A stretch of 64,000 nt of DNA from Nocardiopsis sp. FIRDI 009 (GCF_003386285.1 NZ_QPNC01000010.1:26661-90660), one strand, 5' to 3'; positions 18,433-28,120 are shown, counted from the stretch's first letter. Numbers and translations are program-made. Notes: generated by a model from the sequence alone, not told the origin.

Positions 18433-19032
18433 TCAGTCCGCCTTCAGCTCCAGCCGGGCCACCGTCCGCTCGCTGGCGTGGTGCGGGAAGAGCGAGAACC
18501 CCGCCCGCCGGAACATCTCGACGGTCCCCGTGTACACCTCCGCGCTGGGCGCCCGGCCGCCCGCCGTGTCCACGGGGTAGGCCTCCAGCACCCGCGCGCC
18601 GCCCGCCCTGGCGTACTCGACGGCGCCGTCGAGCAGGCGGCTGCCGAGCCCCCGGCGCCGCCGCCTCGGCGGCAGCCAGAAGCAGACCAGGGCCCACACC
18701 CCCGGTTCGTGCGGGTCCGCGGGCCGCAGGGACCGCGACCGCGACAACCGGATGTAGTCCTCCCGGGGCGCCACCGACACCCACCCGCACGGCCCGTCGT
18801 CGTCGTAGGCGATCAGACCGGGGACACGGCCCTCCAGGGTCAGCCGACGCAGCTCCCGCTTGTTGTCCACGCCCCGCTGGGAGCGCTCACACGAGGTGCT
18901 CGCCGTGTGGTCTTTCGCGCGTCTGCGAAAGAACGTGCACCAACAGTGCCCGTAGGCCCCGGTCGGTCCGAACAGGTTCTCCAGGTCCGTCCACCGCTCG
19001 GCGGTGGCGGGCTCGATTGAGACGATGGACAT
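18433..19032 (-). CDS. GNAT-family N-acetyltransferase
   Basis: 199 residues from the ATG at 19032. The acetyl-CoA binding block is ALVCFWLPPRRRRRGLGSRL, with the R-x-x-G-x-G/A pyrophosphate loop, followed by LLDGAVEYARAGGARVLEAYPV. The N-terminal part has a Trp/Cys pair (GHCWCTFF) seen in a family of uncharacterised actinobacterial acetyltransferases. Substrate unknown. It stands alone on the minus strand. Confidence 0.85.
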   Translation of the reverse strand: MSIVSIEPATAERWTDLENLFGPTGAYGHCWCTFFRRRAKDHTASTSCERSQRGVDNKRELRRLTLEGRVPGLIAYDDDGPCGWVSVAPREDYIRLSRSRSLRPADPHEPGVWALVCFWLPPRRRRRGLGSRLLDGAVEYARAGGARVLEAYPVDTAGGRAPSAEVYTGTVEMFRRAGFSLFPHHASERTVARLELKAD

Positions 19033-19191
19033 CCGACTCCCTCGGCGAGACACACGGGCGCCACAACTGTGATGCAGAACACTAGCGCCTCGGCTTCGTG
19101 ACCGAAAGAACACGGATGCCGGTAAACAAGAGGCTTTCCGGACTTCTACACGATTCGTACGGTTCGCCGTCTCCGTGTGCCCCCACGCGCG

Positions 19192-19230
19192 GGGGGCGGT
19201 GACCCGGTCGTCGGCCCGGTCACCGCCCCC
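19192..19230 (-). terminator. Hairpin after the AGCS symporter gene
   Basis: GGGGGCGGTGACC (19192-19204) and GGTCACCGCCCCC (19218-19230) are perfect 13-bp complements, 43 bp beyond the symporter stop. Confidence 0.65.
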
Positions 19231-19272
19231 GCCGCACGGGGCCGTCACCCCGCCGGCCCCGGTGCGGACGGC

Positions 19273-20772
19273 TCAGGACGACCCCTGCTTCCGGACGCCG
19301 GAGAGGACCTCCTCCTCCGACTCCCAGCACTCGACCCCGCGCAGGTCGGGCATCCGGTCCCGGGTGAACACCGGGTCCCGCCCCTCCCGACGCTGCTGGT
19401 TGTAGTCCTTGAGCAGGCGGAACGCGATCAGTGCCAGCGGCGTGATCGCCAGTAGGTTGATCAGCGCCATGGAGCCCATGGTCGTGTCGGCCAGCGTCCA
19501 GACCAGGTCGATCGACCCCAGCGAGCCCAGGAAGGTCGCCAGCAGGAACACGACCTTGTACCCGATCAGCACGCCCCGGTGACCGGTGAGGTACTCGATG
19601 TTGGACTCACCGTAGTAGTAGTTGCCGAGCACCGACGTGAACGCGACCAGCAGGATGATCACGGTCATCAGGTGCAGCGCCCACGGGCCCAGCGACGCCA
19701 TGACGGCGTGCTGCGCCAGGTCGCCCTCCAGTTCCCCGCCGACCTGGTCCCCCGCGGCGAGCAGGATGATGAAGGCGGTGACCGTGCACAGCACCAGGGT
19801 GTCGAAGTACACGCCCAGCGTCTGCACGAGGCCCTGCTTGGCCGGGTGCGTCACGGAGGCGCTGGCCGCCGCGACCGGCGCCGATCCCAGACCGGCCTCG
19901 TTGGAGAACATCCCCCGGCGCACACCCTGGATGATCACCGTGCCGAGCGTGGCCGCGCCGAACTCGCGCAGGCCGAAGGCGTGCTCGAAGATCGTGGCGA
20001 ACACGGCCGGGATCGCCTCGTAGTTCATGGCCATGATGACCAGACCGATGACGACGTACAGGGCCGCGAACGACGGGATGAGCGCCTGGGCGGTGTGCGC
20101 GATCCGGCGGACGCCGCCGAAGATGACCAGAGCGGTGACCACGACGAGCACGGCGCCGACCGCGGCCGACAGCCACATCCCGGAACCGGTCCCCAGGGTC
20201 TCGGAGGAGTTGGCCACCGCGCCGGCGATGGTGTTGCTCTGCACCGCGTTGAACACCATCGGGAAGGTCAGGATGAGGATGACCGCGAACAGGACCCCCA
20301 TCCACCGCTGGCCGAGCCCGCGCTCCATGTAGTAGGCGGGGCCGCCCCGGTAGCCGGACCGGTCGCGGACCTTGTAGAGCTGCGCGAGCGTGGCCTCGAC
20401 GAAGCTGGCGCCGCCGACCACCGTCGCCATCAGCCACATCCAGAACACCGCGCCGGGACCGCCGAGCGCGATGGCGACGGACACGCCGACGATGTTGCCG
20501 GTGCCGACGCGCGCCGCGGCCGAGATCATGAACGCCTGGAGCGAGGAGACGGCCTTCTTGCCGTCGGGCGCCGTCTCGGGTTTGCTTCTCAGGACCCGGA
20601 ACATCTCGGGCAGCATCCGGAGCTGGACCACGCCGGACCCGAAGGTGAAGTACAGGCTGACGACGACCAGGAGCGGGATCACGCCCCAGGACCAGAGGAT
20701 GTCGTTGTTGAAGTCCCCGATGGCGCCGGTGACGCGTTCGTCGAGGGTGGGGGTTGCGTCTGCGACTAACAC
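19273..20772 (-). CDS. Alanine/glycine:cation symporter (AGCS family)
   Basis: About 499 residues with roughly eleven membrane helices, importing a small neutral amino acid with Na+ or H+. Family blocks are AARVGTGNIVGVSVAIALGG, GGPAYYMERGLG, GMFSNEAGLGSAPVAAASA and GNYYYGESNIEYL. The start is placed at the GTG at 20772, ten bases after AAGGAG. The next codon is TTA, extremely rare in high-GC actinomycetes. A more distal GTG at 20841 would keep the TTA in frame. Monocistronic. Confidence 0.92.
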   Translation of the reverse strand: MLVADATPTLDERVTGAIGDFNNDILWSWGVIPLLVVVSLYFTFGSGVVQLRMLPEMFRVLRSKPETAPDGKKAVSSLQAFMISAAARVGTGNIVGVSVAIALGGPGAVFWMWLMATVVGGASFVEATLAQLYKVRDRSGYRGGPAYYMERGLGQRWMGVLFAVILILTFPMVFNAVQSNTIAGAVANSSETLGTGSGMWLSAAVGAVLVVVTALVIFGGVRRIAHTAQALIPSFAALYVVIGLVIMAMNYEAIPAVFATIFEHAFGLREFGAATLGTVIIQGVRRGMFSNEAGLGSAPVAAASASVTHPAKQGLVQTLGVYFDTLVLCTVTAFIILLAAGDQVGGELEGDLAQHAVMASLGPWALHLMTVIILLVAFTSVLGNYYYGESNIEYLTGHRGVLIGYKVVFLLATFLGSLGSIDLVWTLADTTMGSMALINLLAITPLALIAFRLLKDYNQQRREGRDPVFTRDRMPDLRGVECWESEEEVLSGVRKQGSS

Positions 20773-20996
20773 GACGGGTGAGCTCCTTCGCTCCGGGATA
20801 CAACGGGCAACCGCAGCCGTATACCCCCGAACACGGGTCACTCACCCGTGGGTGCGCACCGTCACGGGAAGGTGATTTTTCCGTTACGCGAAAGTTCGAT
20901 CTCTCCGTGGACGCGGTGACCCCCGGCGGGGGGCATCGCGGGGACCGCCCCCGACCGGGACGGACGCCTGCGCCCGGAGCACCCGACCGGACCGGC

Positions 20997-21284
20997 TCAG
21001 GCCCCCTGGACCAGGTCCCCGTAGCCCGGGTGCCGCTCCAGGAACGCCTGGACGAACGGGCAGATCGGCACGACCTTCAGGTCGCGGGCGCGGATGTCGT
21101 CGAGGGACTCCCGCAGGAGCGTGCTGGCCACGCCCCGACCCTCGAAGGAGGATTCCACCTCCACGTGGGGCAGGGCGAGCACCCCCTCCTCGATGAGGTG
21201 GTAGGCGGAGAAACCCACCACCCGTCCGTCGGCGCTCACCTCGTATCTCGACCGCTCCGGCGCGTCGACGACGGTCAGGTCCAT
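20997..21284 (-). CDS. Small GNAT-like acetyltransferase (YidJ/COG2388 type)
   Basis: 95 residues, a stand-alone minimal acetyltransferase. The acetyl-CoA loop is EGRGVASTLLRESLDDIR, and the end VPICPFVQAFLERHPGY contains the conserved CPF-x-x-x-F-(L/I) pattern of this family. ATG at 21284. Substrate not known. Confidence 0.88.
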   Translation of the reverse strand: MDLTVVDAPERSRYEVSADGRVVGFSAYHLIEEGVLALPHVEVESSFEGRGVASTLLRESLDDIRARDLKVVPICPFVQAFLERHPGYGDLVQGA

Positions 21285-21448
21285 GCCACTCCCCCGCTCC
21301 GGGTGCCCTCCGCGGGCCCTGCAGGCGCGTTCCGCTTCCGGGGCCCCATTCCCCCGGAAACTCCGCGCACACCAAAGAACGGGGCAAAACTGCCAGGTGT
21401 TCCCGAACCGGAGCGCCCGGCGACCTCCTCCGGCGGCGGCGACCGCCC

Positions 21449-22387
21449 TCAGTGGCCGGCCCGGTACGGATCGGTGATCCCTCCGGGACAGGCCAGCGCG
21501 TCGATGTCCCACCCGGCCAGCTCCGCCCCCGCCCGGTAGGCGCTCTCCAGGAACTCCAGGACGGTGGCCCGCGGGTCCGGCGCCTTGCGCGCGTCGGCGT
21601 ACCGCAGCAGCGCCAGGTGCCCGTGGCCGCTCTCCACCCACTCCGCCGCCGTGGGCGCGAGCCGCCGCTCGGTCAGCCCCCGGGGTTCGGGGGCGGTGTA
21701 GGAGTAGAAGCACGGTTCGGGGATGTTGTCGTCGCCGAACCAGAACCCGAAGCTCACGACCTCCCGCGAGTAGGCCTCGCGGATCAGTTCGCCCGCCTCC
21801 TTCGGTTGCGGCACCGGGTGCGGGGAGAAACGGGTGACCGCGATGTCGAAGGTGTGCCAGAAGTGGTGCACGGGGCTGGTCTTGCCGGAGAACCCCGCCG
21901 AGAACTCCTCCAGGACGAGGTTGACCTGGCTGAGGATCTGCCAGTACCGCGTGGCGTGCTCGGGCACGTAGGTGGCGTGCTCGTGGTCCTCCACGAACGG
22001 CCGCTCGGTGTCGGGCAGGTCGAACGGGTGCGCCTCCGGGATGCTCCCGTCCACGCCCAGGCTGTCCAGGGCGGACTGGAACCGCAGGTAGAAGGAGGCG
22101 ACGCTGTTGCCCTGGAGCGGGAAGGACACCCGTGCCCCGTCGATGTTCGACGCGACCAGTTGGTGGCGGACGAAGTCGAAGTCGACGGTGAACACGGGGT
22201 TGCCGTCCACCATCCCCATCGGACGCGTCGTGATCCCCGTGCCGGTCAGGTGGAAGGGCACGTGCCACCAGTGGTTGCGGCGCGGGCTGTGGCGCAGGCG
22301 CGTCTTGCCGACGATCTGCTCGAAGCGGTGCAGCGTCTGCTTGGTGTCGTACCACGTGTCGAGCGGGAAGGACGGGAACAGCTCCAT
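21449..22387 (-). CDS. DUF5996 family protein
   Basis: 312 residues, soluble, rich in aromatic residues and His. Recognisable family features are WYDTKQTLHRFEQIVGKTRL near the start, RRNHWWHVPFHLTGTGI, SPVHHFWHTFDIAVTRFS and SFGFWFGDDNIPEPCFYSY. The conserved His and Trp residues suggest a metal- or ligand-binding enzyme, but no activity is known for the family. Single gene. Confidence 0.85.
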   Translation of the reverse strand: MELFPSFPLDTWYDTKQTLHRFEQIVGKTRLRHSPRRNHWWHVPFHLTGTGITTRPMGMVDGNPVFTVDFDFVRHQLVASNIDGARVSFPLQGNSVASFYLRFQSALDSLGVDGSIPEAHPFDLPDTERPFVEDHEHATYVPEHATRYWQILSQVNLVLEEFSAGFSGKTSPVHHFWHTFDIAVTRFSPHPVPQPKEAGELIREAYSREVVSFGFWFGDDNIPEPCFYSYTAPEPRGLTERRLAPTAAEWVESGHGHLALLRYADARKAPDPRATVLEFLESAYRAGAELAGWDIDALACPGGITDPYRAGH

Positions 22388-22810
22388 GATGCCGGGTCTC
22401 CTGGGTGGTGCCTTCTGGGCTGGGCGGCGGTGCGGGCTCGGGCCCCGGGAAACGCGGTCACCTGGGCCGGTGCGGGTAACCGTGCCGGTCGAGCGCGGGG
22501 CGGTCCGGCACGACCGCCGGATAGTCGTCCACCCGGGTGAGGGCGGTCCCGTCCTCGGCGGACACCTCCCGGGAGCACGGCCCGACCTGGTTCACTCCGC
22601 GGGCCGGACGTACCGGACGCCCCCACGGGACTCCGCGCTCGCCTCGTGACGTCATGAGGACAACCCCCGTTCACCGCTGCCTGACCCGGCGGGCCCCGAC
22701 CCGGATCCCGCCACGTTCCGTAACTGAATATGCCTGATCCGGCACGGATGTCACGTTTCCCACTCCGTGAGGGGTGACAATCGGCCCCGGACGGAGGAGG
22801 ACGGGGGGCC
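22388..22810. other. Largely non-coding stretch
   Basis: About 420 bases between the DUF5996 gene and the aviRa-like gene. The only candidate gene is a weak 65-residue frame listed separately. The part at 22,715-22,735 is AT-richer and could hold a promoter for the leftward genes. Confidence 0.45.
22458..22655 (-). CDS. Doubtful small ORF
   Basis: 65-residue frame (MTSRGERGVPWGRPVRPARG...) with a G-rich stretch upstream of its ATG but no domain, no hydrophobic segment and an Arg/Pro-rich composition of the sort produced by chance in GC-rich DNA. Listed only because the gap is otherwise empty. Confidence 0.2.
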   Translation of the reverse strand: MTSRGERGVPWGRPVRPARGVNQVGPCSREVSAEDGTALTRVDDYPAVVPDRPALDRHGYPHRPR

Positions 22811-23545
22811 TCAGCCGGAGGAGGGGGCCACGTCGCGGGCGCGGACGAGGACCGCCGAGCGGTTGCCGACCCGCACGCGTTCGAGGGCCCGCACCCCCTC
22901 GGGCAGCGCGATCCGCCGGGTGCGCGCCGTGACGACCACGACGGCCCGATCGGGCAGGACACGGCCGAGCGAGGCCAGCAGGGCGCCCACCGGGTCCCGA
23001 CCCGGCACGGCCCCGGACCACCGGGTCATCTCCCCGTAGGGCACGTCCGTCACCACCAGGTCGGCGTCGACCGGTTTCTCCAGGGTGAACACGTCGGCCA
23101 CCGCCGAGTCGTGCGGCAGGTCTCCGCCCATCGCGGCCAGACCGGCGGCGAGGTCGGCCGCCGCCTCGGCCCGCTCCACGAACGCCACCCGTCCGAAGTC
23201 CCGCGCCGACCGGCGCAGCTCCGCCTCACGCGCCGCGAGGCCGGAGGCCGTCAGCAGCTCCAGGTTGCGTGCCGCCAGCTCGACCGCGTCGGCGTCCACG
23301 TCCGAGGCGCGCACGTGGGAGATCCGGTCGCGGTGGAGCAGCCCCAGCACCGTGACCAGGTACCCGCCGCCGCAGCAGGGGTCCCACAGGCGCACCGGGG
23401 TGTCGTGGACGTGGGCCAGCGCGCGCTGGAAGAGTTCGCTCGCCAGTCGCACGGGGAAGCCCGGGTACCCGGGCGCCGAACGCAGTACCTGCCCGCTCGC
23501 CAACGCCGAGTGGTCCGCCCGCTCGGTGGCGTACCGGTAGCCCAA
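22811..23545 (-). CDS. aviRa: AviRa-like 23S rRNA guanine N1-methyltransferase
   Basis: S-adenosylmethionine-dependent methyltransferase resembling AviRa, which methylates G2535 of 23S rRNA and confers resistance to avilamycin (orthosomycins). 244 residues from a TTG at 23545; AviRa is about 250. The start YRYATERADHSALASGQVL, then APGYPGFPVRLASELFQRAL, the SAM loop WDPCCGGGYLVTVLGLLHRD, catalytic-region LVVTDVPYGEMTRW and VGNRSAVLVRA follow the AviRa pattern. The open frame continues upstream across a tRNA gene and that part is not coding. No orthosomycin biosynthesis genes are in the window. Confidence 0.85.
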   Translation of the reverse strand: MGYRYATERADHSALASGQVLRSAPGYPGFPVRLASELFQRALAHVHDTPVRLWDPCCGGGYLVTVLGLLHRDRISHVRASDVDADAVELAARNLELLTASGLAAREAELRRSARDFGRVAFVERAEAAADLAAGLAAMGGDLPHDSAVADVFTLEKPVDADLVVTDVPYGEMTRWSGAVPGRDPVGALLASLGRVLPDRAVVVVTARTRRIALPEGVRALERVRVGNRSAVLVRARDVAPSSG

Positions 23546-23627
23546 CGTGCCGTCATCCTTCCGTGACCGGTGCCGTCGCCTCCGAAGGGGACCTTCCCCC
23601 TCGCGCGGGTTCCACCCCACAACGACA

Positions 23628-23657
23628 GGAGCCCGGCACCTCGCGGTGCCGGGCTCC
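23628..23657 (-). terminator. Terminator of tRNA-Asp
   Basis: Perfect 13-bp stem (GGAGCCCGGCACC / GGTGCCGGGCTCC) with TCGC loop starting six bases after the tRNA 3' end in the direction of transcription. Confidence 0.8.
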
Positions 23658-23662
23658 GGCTG

Positions 23663-23737
23663 CGGTCCTGACGGGATTTGAACCCGCGGCCTCCACCTTG
23701 ACAGGGTGGCGAGCACTCCTAACTGCTCCACAGGACC
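23663..23737 (-). tRNA. tRNA-Asp (GTC), copy 1
   Basis: Acceptor stem GGTCCTG / CAGGACC, anticodon loop CTGTCAA giving GTC, T-loop GGTTCAAATCC and discriminator G; CCA is not encoded. The 75-nt gene is identical to the copy at 46,796. Confidence 0.96.
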
Positions 23738-23834
23738 TCGTTGCAGGAACAACTCTAGCGCGACTTTGGAGTACTTCGTACCGCCGCCCGCCTAAAGTGG
23801 CTCACAACGCCCGACGAGACCGAGAGGAGAGGGT

Positions 23835-24242
23835 GTGAGCGACCCGTCGGCGCCCCTGCCGTCCGGCCCCGAATCCACCCGGGTCGACCGCTGGCTGTGG
23901 GCCGTCCGCCTCACCAAGACGAGGTCGGACGCCGCCCAGGCGTGCCGCGGCGGCCACGTCCGCGTCAACGGCCGCCCCGCCAAGGCGGCCACCGCGGTGA
24001 GGGTCGGGGACGAGGTCCGCGTCCGCCTGCACGGCACGACGCGGCTGGTCGACGTGAGCCATGTCATCGTCAAGAGGGTCGGGGCGCCCATCGCGACGCG
24101 GTGCTACGTCGACCGGACACCCGCCCCTCCGCCCCAGGCGACCGGACCCGTGATCCGGCGGGACCGGGGCGCGGGCCGCCCGACCAAGCGCGACCGGCGC
24201 CAGCTCGACCGGCTGCGCGCCGAGCGGTGGCCCCCGGCCTGA
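23835..24242 (+). CDS. S4-domain RNA-binding protein (Hsp15-like)
   Basis: 135 residues. The S4 domain occupies about residues 15-75: RVDRWLWAVRLTKTRSDAAQ, then GGHVRVNGRPAKAATAVRVG. The C-terminal tail is Arg-rich (RPTKRDRRQLDRLRAERW). Hsp15 family members bind free 50S subunits carrying nascent peptide and help recycle them. GTG start with GAGAGGAGAGGG upstream; it follows tRNA-Asp divergently. Confidence 0.9.
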   Translation: MSDPSAPLPSGPESTRVDRWLWAVRLTKTRSDAAQACRGGHVRVNGRPAKAATAVRVGDEVRVRLHGTTRLVDVSHVIVKRVGAPIATRCYVDRTPAPPPQATGPVIRRDRGAGRPTKRDRRQLDRLRAERWPPA

Positions 24243-24273
24243 GCCGGACCGGAACCGGCCGGATCGCCCGGTG

Positions 24274-25077
24274 TCAGCCGGACAGCGGGTGCTCCGCCAG
24301 GAAGTCGAGAACCTCCCGGGTGGCCCCGGGCGCCGCCTCGTGCGGGTACCCGTGGCGGACCCCGGGCAGGAGCGACAGGCGTGCGCCCGGGATGCGCTCG
24401 GCCAGCAGTTTGGCGTTGGCGGCGGGGGTGAGTTCGTCGTCCTCGCCGTGCAGGACCAGCGTCGGCGCGGTGATGGCGGGGAGCAGGTCCCACCCGTCGT
24501 GGCGGAGGCTGGCCTCGTAGTGCCGCCGCTGGGCGCGCAGGGGGTTGCGCGGCACGATCGTGGCGACGGTGTCCGGGTGCGCGTCGGCCCAGGCCGGTGT
24601 GTAGAACAGGTGCGCGATGAGCCCGCGCCCCTCCTCGGTGTTGGCCTTGCGCAGGGCCAGCGACGCCTCGCGGGGGCGCTCGACCTCGTGCGTCCCGCCC
24701 GGTGCGGTCGAGCCCAGGATGAGGGCGCCGATCCTCCCGGGGGACGTGGCCGCGAGCGTCTGCGCGACCTTGCCGCCCATGGAGAAGCCGTAGACGTGGG
24801 CGCGCCCGACGCCGAGGTCGTCCAGGACCGCGAGGGCGTCGCGGGCGAGGAGGTCCATCGTGTAGGGCTCGTCGACCGGGGCGTCGCTGTCGCCCGTGCC
24901 GCGCAGGTCCATCCGGACGACCCGGTGGCGGCGGGCCAGCCCCTCGGCGACCCCGTTCCACATCGTGTGGTCGAGGGACTGCCCGTGGACGAGCAGCAGG
25001 GGCTCGCCCTCACCGAGGGTGTCGTACCAGATCCGGGTGCCGTCTGCGGCGGTCGCGTGGCTCACGTGGCCGGACAC
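24274..25077 (-). CDS. Alpha/beta-fold hydrolase
   Basis: 267 residues from the GTG at 25077 (a second GTG four codons in is possible). HG oxyanion motif in LLLVHGQSLDH, nucleophile elbow YGFSMGGKVA (Ser near residue 98), acid-region GEDDELTP and the catalytic His in GVRHGYPH. Similar to 3-oxoadipate enol-lactonase-like hydrolases, but substrate cannot be assigned. Converges with the S4 gene. Confidence 0.9.
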   Translation of the reverse strand: MSGHVSHATAADGTRIWYDTLGEGEPLLLVHGQSLDHTMWNGVAEGLARRHRVVRMDLRGTGDSDAPVDEPYTMDLLARDALAVLDDLGVGRAHVYGFSMGGKVAQTLAATSPGRIGALILGSTAPGGTHEVERPREASLALRKANTEEGRGLIAHLFYTPAWADAHPDTVATIVPRNPLRAQRRHYEASLRHDGWDLLPAITAPTLVLHGEDDELTPAANAKLLAERIPGARLSLLPGVRHGYPHEAAPGATREVLDFLAEHPLSG

Positions 25078-25138
25078 TACCCGAGCGGCCCCGAACGCGC
25101 CGCGGTCCGGGTCACAGTCGCCCGCGGAGCCGCCCGGT

Positions 25139-25984
25139 TCAGCTCGGCAGGTGCTCGGGGTTGCGCACCAGCGGCGACAGGCTCGGGGTACCGGAGACGG
25201 GGTCCGGGTACACCTTCGCCGACAGCCCGAAGACGTCGCGGACCAGGTCCTCGGTGACCACGTCCCTCGGGCGGCCGGAGGCGTGGACCCGCCCCTCCCG
25301 CATCGCCACCAGGTGGTCGGAGTAGCGCGCGGCCAGGTTGAGGTCGTGCAGCACCATGACGACCGTGGTGCCCCGGGTCCGGTTCAGCTCCAGCAGCAGG
25401 TCCAGGACCTCGACCTGGTGGGCGATGTCGAGGAAGGTCGTCGGTTCGTCCAACAGCAGCAGGTCGGTGCGCTGGGCGAGGGTCATCGCGATCCACACCC
25501 GCTGCCGCTGCCCGCCGGAGAGCTCGTCCACCGGCCGCTCCGCCAGGTCCAGCGTGTCCGTCGCCGTCAACGCCTCCTGGACCGCCCGGTCGTCCTCCGC
25601 CGTCCAGCGGCGGAACCAGCCCTGGTGCGGGTAGCGGCCCCGGCCGACGAGGTCGGCGACCGTGATCCCCTCGGGCGCGACCGGGTTCTGCGGCAGCAGT
25701 CCGACGATCCGGGCGACGTCGCGGGTGGCGAGGGCGTGGATGTCCGAGCCGTTGAGCAGCACCCGCCCCGAACGCGGGGTCAGCAACCGGGCCATGCCGC
25801 GCAGCAGCGTGGACTTGCCGCACCCGTTGGCTCCGACGATCGAGGTGACCACGCCCGGTGGCACGCTGACCGTGAGGTCGTGGACGACCGGCTCCTCCCC
25901 GTAGCCGAGCGTCAACCCCTCGGTCTCCAGGGAGGTGAAGGCGTCGACGGAGCCCGCCGCGCCGCCGCTGTCGGTCAGAGTCAT
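25139..25984 (-). CDS. Ferric-siderophore ABC transporter, ATPase
   Basis: 281-residue FepC/FecE-type ATPase that powers siderophore import. Walker [15 protein letters not shown]-loop [11 protein letters not shown], signature [19 protein letters not shown], Walker [13 protein letters not shown] and switch His in VLHDLNLA are all intact. The ATG at 25984 lies just after the stop of the upstream permease. Last gene of the four-gene operon transcribed leftward from the iron box at 29,246. Confidence 0.95.
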   Translation of the reverse strand: MTLTDSGGAAGSVDAFTSLETEGLTLGYGEEPVVHDLTVSVPPGVVTSIVGANGCGKSTLLRGMARLLTPRSGRVLLNGSDIHALATRDVARIVGLLPQNPVAPEGITVADLVGRGRYPHQGWFRRWTAEDDRAVQEALTATDTLDLAERPVDELSGGQRQRVWIAMTLAQRTDLLLLDEPTTFLDIAHQVEVLDLLLELNRTRGTTVVMVLHDLNLAARYSDHLVAMREGRVHASGRPRDVVTEDLVRDVFGLSAKVYPDPVSGTPSLSPLVRNPEHLPS

Positions 25985-25985
25985 G

Positions 25986-27071
25986 TCAACCACCCGCCCC
26001 GGACCGGTTGGTCCGCATGAGGAGCCAGAGAAGGTACGGAGCGCCCACGACACCGGTCACCACGCCCACCGGGAGGGTGGTCTCGGGGATCGTGAACTGC
26101 GCGATGAGGTCGGACGCGAGCATGATCACGGCGCCGACCAGCGCCGCCGGGACCGGGGCAGGTCGGCCCGAACCCACGGTACGCCGGGCGATGGGCGCGC
26201 TGACCAGTGCGACGAACGCGACCGGACCGGTCACCGCCACCGCCGAGGAGGCCAGCGCCACCGAGGCCAGCAGCAGCCAGAACCGGGTGCGCTCCACGGA
26301 GACGCCCAGGGCGTCCGCCGGGTCGTCGCCGAGCTCCAGCGAACGCAGTCGCGGGCCCACCACGGCCAACAGCACCGCCAGGATCCCGGCGCAGACCAGC
26401 AGCGGGTTCAGGGTGGGCCAGTCGGCGCGGGCCAGACTACCCGTGATCCAGGTCAGCGCCACCGTCGCGTCGCGCACGTCCGTCTGGGTGAGGACCCAGG
26501 AGACGACGCTCGTGGCCAGGGCGGCCACGCCGATGCCCGTGAGCAGGAGCCGGTACCCGACCACACCGCGCCGCCAGGCGAGCAGGTAGATCGCGACCGC
26601 CGCGCCGACGCCGCCCAGGCAGACGAACCCGGCCAGGGCCAGTCCGCTGATCCCCAGGTAGACCACGCCGACGACCCCGGCCGCGCTTGCGCCGTGGGTG
26701 ATGCCGACGATGTCCGGACTGGCCAGCGGGTTGCGGACGATGCTCTGGAGCAGGGCGCCCGACAGCCCCAGGCACGCCCCCGCGACCACGGCGGTGAGCA
26801 GTCGGGGCAGGCGCAGCTCCACGACGACGAAGCGGGTGACCTGGTCGGCGCGCCCGGTGAGGAGGTCGAGGAGTTCGGGCAGGGACACCGACGCCCGACC
26901 CATACTCACCCCGAGCGCCATGAGGGCCAGGAGCACCAGCAGGAAGACGAGCGTGACCCCGAGCTCGCGCCGGTTCCCGCGCAGGCGGACGGCGCGGACG
27001 GAGGAGGCGGATCGGTCGGGGGCCGGTCGAGGCGTGGGCGGGCCGCTCGGGGTTCCGGGGTCGCGGATCAC
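25986..27071 (-). CDS. Ferric-siderophore ABC transporter, permease 2
   Basis: FecCD-family permease, 361 residues with about nine membrane helices. Family blocks are [41 protein letters not shown], and [20 protein letters not shown], the coupling region for the ATPase. It starts at a GTG (27071) overlapping the stop of permease 1 as GTGA, indicating translational coupling. Confidence 0.94.
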   Translation of the reverse strand: MIRDPGTPSGPPTPRPAPDRSASSVRAVRLRGNRRELGVTLVFLLVLLALMALGVSMGRASVSLPELLDLLTGRADQVTRFVVVELRLPRLLTAVVAGACLGLSGALLQSIVRNPLASPDIVGITHGASAAGVVGVVYLGISGLALAGFVCLGGVGAAVAIYLLAWRRGVVGYRLLLTGIGVAALATSVVSWVLTQTDVRDATVALTWITGSLARADWPTLNPLLVCAGILAVLLAVVGPRLRSLELGDDPADALGVSVERTRFWLLLASVALASSAVAVTGPVAFVALVSAPIARRTVGSGRPAPVPAALVGAVIMLASDLIAQFTIPETTLPVGVVTGVVGAPYLLWLLMRTNRSGAGG

Positions 27072-28120
27072 AGCCGCACCGCCCTTCCCCGCCGTACCAG
27101 GGCGATGAACAGTGGCGCGCCGATCGCCGCGGTGACGATCCCCACCTGGAGCTCCCCGGGCCGCGCGACCACACGCGCGACGACGTCGCAGGCCAGGAGG
27201 AGGGTGGGTGCGGCGAGCGCGCTGAACGGCAGGATCAGGCGGTAGTCGAGGCCGACCGCGAACCGCGCCGCGTGCGGCACGAGCAGTCCGACGAAGCCGA
27301 TCGGCCCGACGGCCGCCGTGGCGGCGCCGCACAGCGCGATGACCGCGAGGGCGGCCAGGCCGCGGGTCCGGGCGAGGTTCTGGCCCAGTCCGCGCGCCAC
27401 GTCCTCGCCGAGAGCGAGACCGTTGAGGGTCCGGCCCAGTCCCAGGGCGACGACCGCCCCGGCCAGGACGAACGGCCCGGTGCGCAGGAACACGGACAGG
27501 TCGCGTGAGGCCAGTGCGCCCACCTGCCAGAACCGCATCTGGTCCAGGGTGGACCGGTCGACGAGGAGGACGGCCGTGACGATCGAGGTCAGCGCCGCCG
27601 TGACCGCCGCCCCCGCCAGGGCCAGCTTGACCGGGGTGGCGCCCTCGCGGCCCAGGCTCGACACCCCGTACACGACCGTCGACGCCAGGGCGGCGCCCAC
27701 GAAGGCGAACCAGACGTACCCGCCCGGGGAGGTGACGCCGAGGAGGCTGATCGCGGCCACCACGGACAGCGAGGCCCCCGCGTTGATCCCGAGCAGCCCG
27801 GGGTCGGCGAGGGGGTTGCGGGTCAGGCCCTGCATGACCGCGCCCGCCATGCCCAGGGCCGCGCCCGCCGCGAGTCCGACGAGGGTGCGCGGCACCCGAC
27901 GGTCGACGATGATCAGGTGTTCCGGGTCGGACAGGTCGGTGTCGAGCAGGGCGTCGGCGACGACGCGGAGCGGCAGGGGGTTGGCTCCCACCGCGAGGCT
28001 GCACGCCACGGCGACCGCGAGCCCCGAGCCCAGCAGGACGAAGCCCAGGGGGACGCGGAGCCGCCCGCGGGTCCGGACGGCGGGGGCGGCGCCCGTGCCG
28101 CCCCCGGTCGTTGTGGTCAT
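27068..28120 (-). CDS. Ferric-siderophore ABC transporter, permease 1
   Basis: FecCD-family permease, 350 residues, about nine membrane helices. Blocks RRVPRTLVGLAAGAALGMAG, LTRNPLADPGLLGINAGASL and VGPIGFVGLLVPHAARFAVG fit the family. It lies 13 bases downstream of the binding-protein gene and overlaps the second permease, with which it probably forms a heterodimeric channel. Confidence 0.94.
   Translation of the reverse strand: MTTTTGGGTGAAPAVRTRGRLRVPLGFVLLGSGLAVAVACSLAVGANPLPLRVVADALLDTDLSDPEHLIIVDRRVPRTLVGLAAGAALGMAGAVMQGLTRNPLADPGLLGINAGASLSVVAAISLLGVTSPGGYVWFAFVGAALASTVVYGVSSLGREGATPVKLALAGAAVTAALTSIVTAVLLVDRSTLDQMRFWQVGALASRDLSVFLRTGPFVLAGAVVALGLGRTLNGLALGEDVARGLGQNLARTRGLAALAVIALCGAATAAVGPIGFVGLLVPHAARFAVGLDYRLILPFSALAAPTLLLACDVVARVVARPGELQVGIVTAAIGAPLFIALVRRGRAVRL

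Noticed and set aside
23546..23752. N-terminal extension of the AviRa-like protein
   Set aside because: The frame runs through tRNA-Asp and its terminator; AviRa length and start fit the TTG at 23545.
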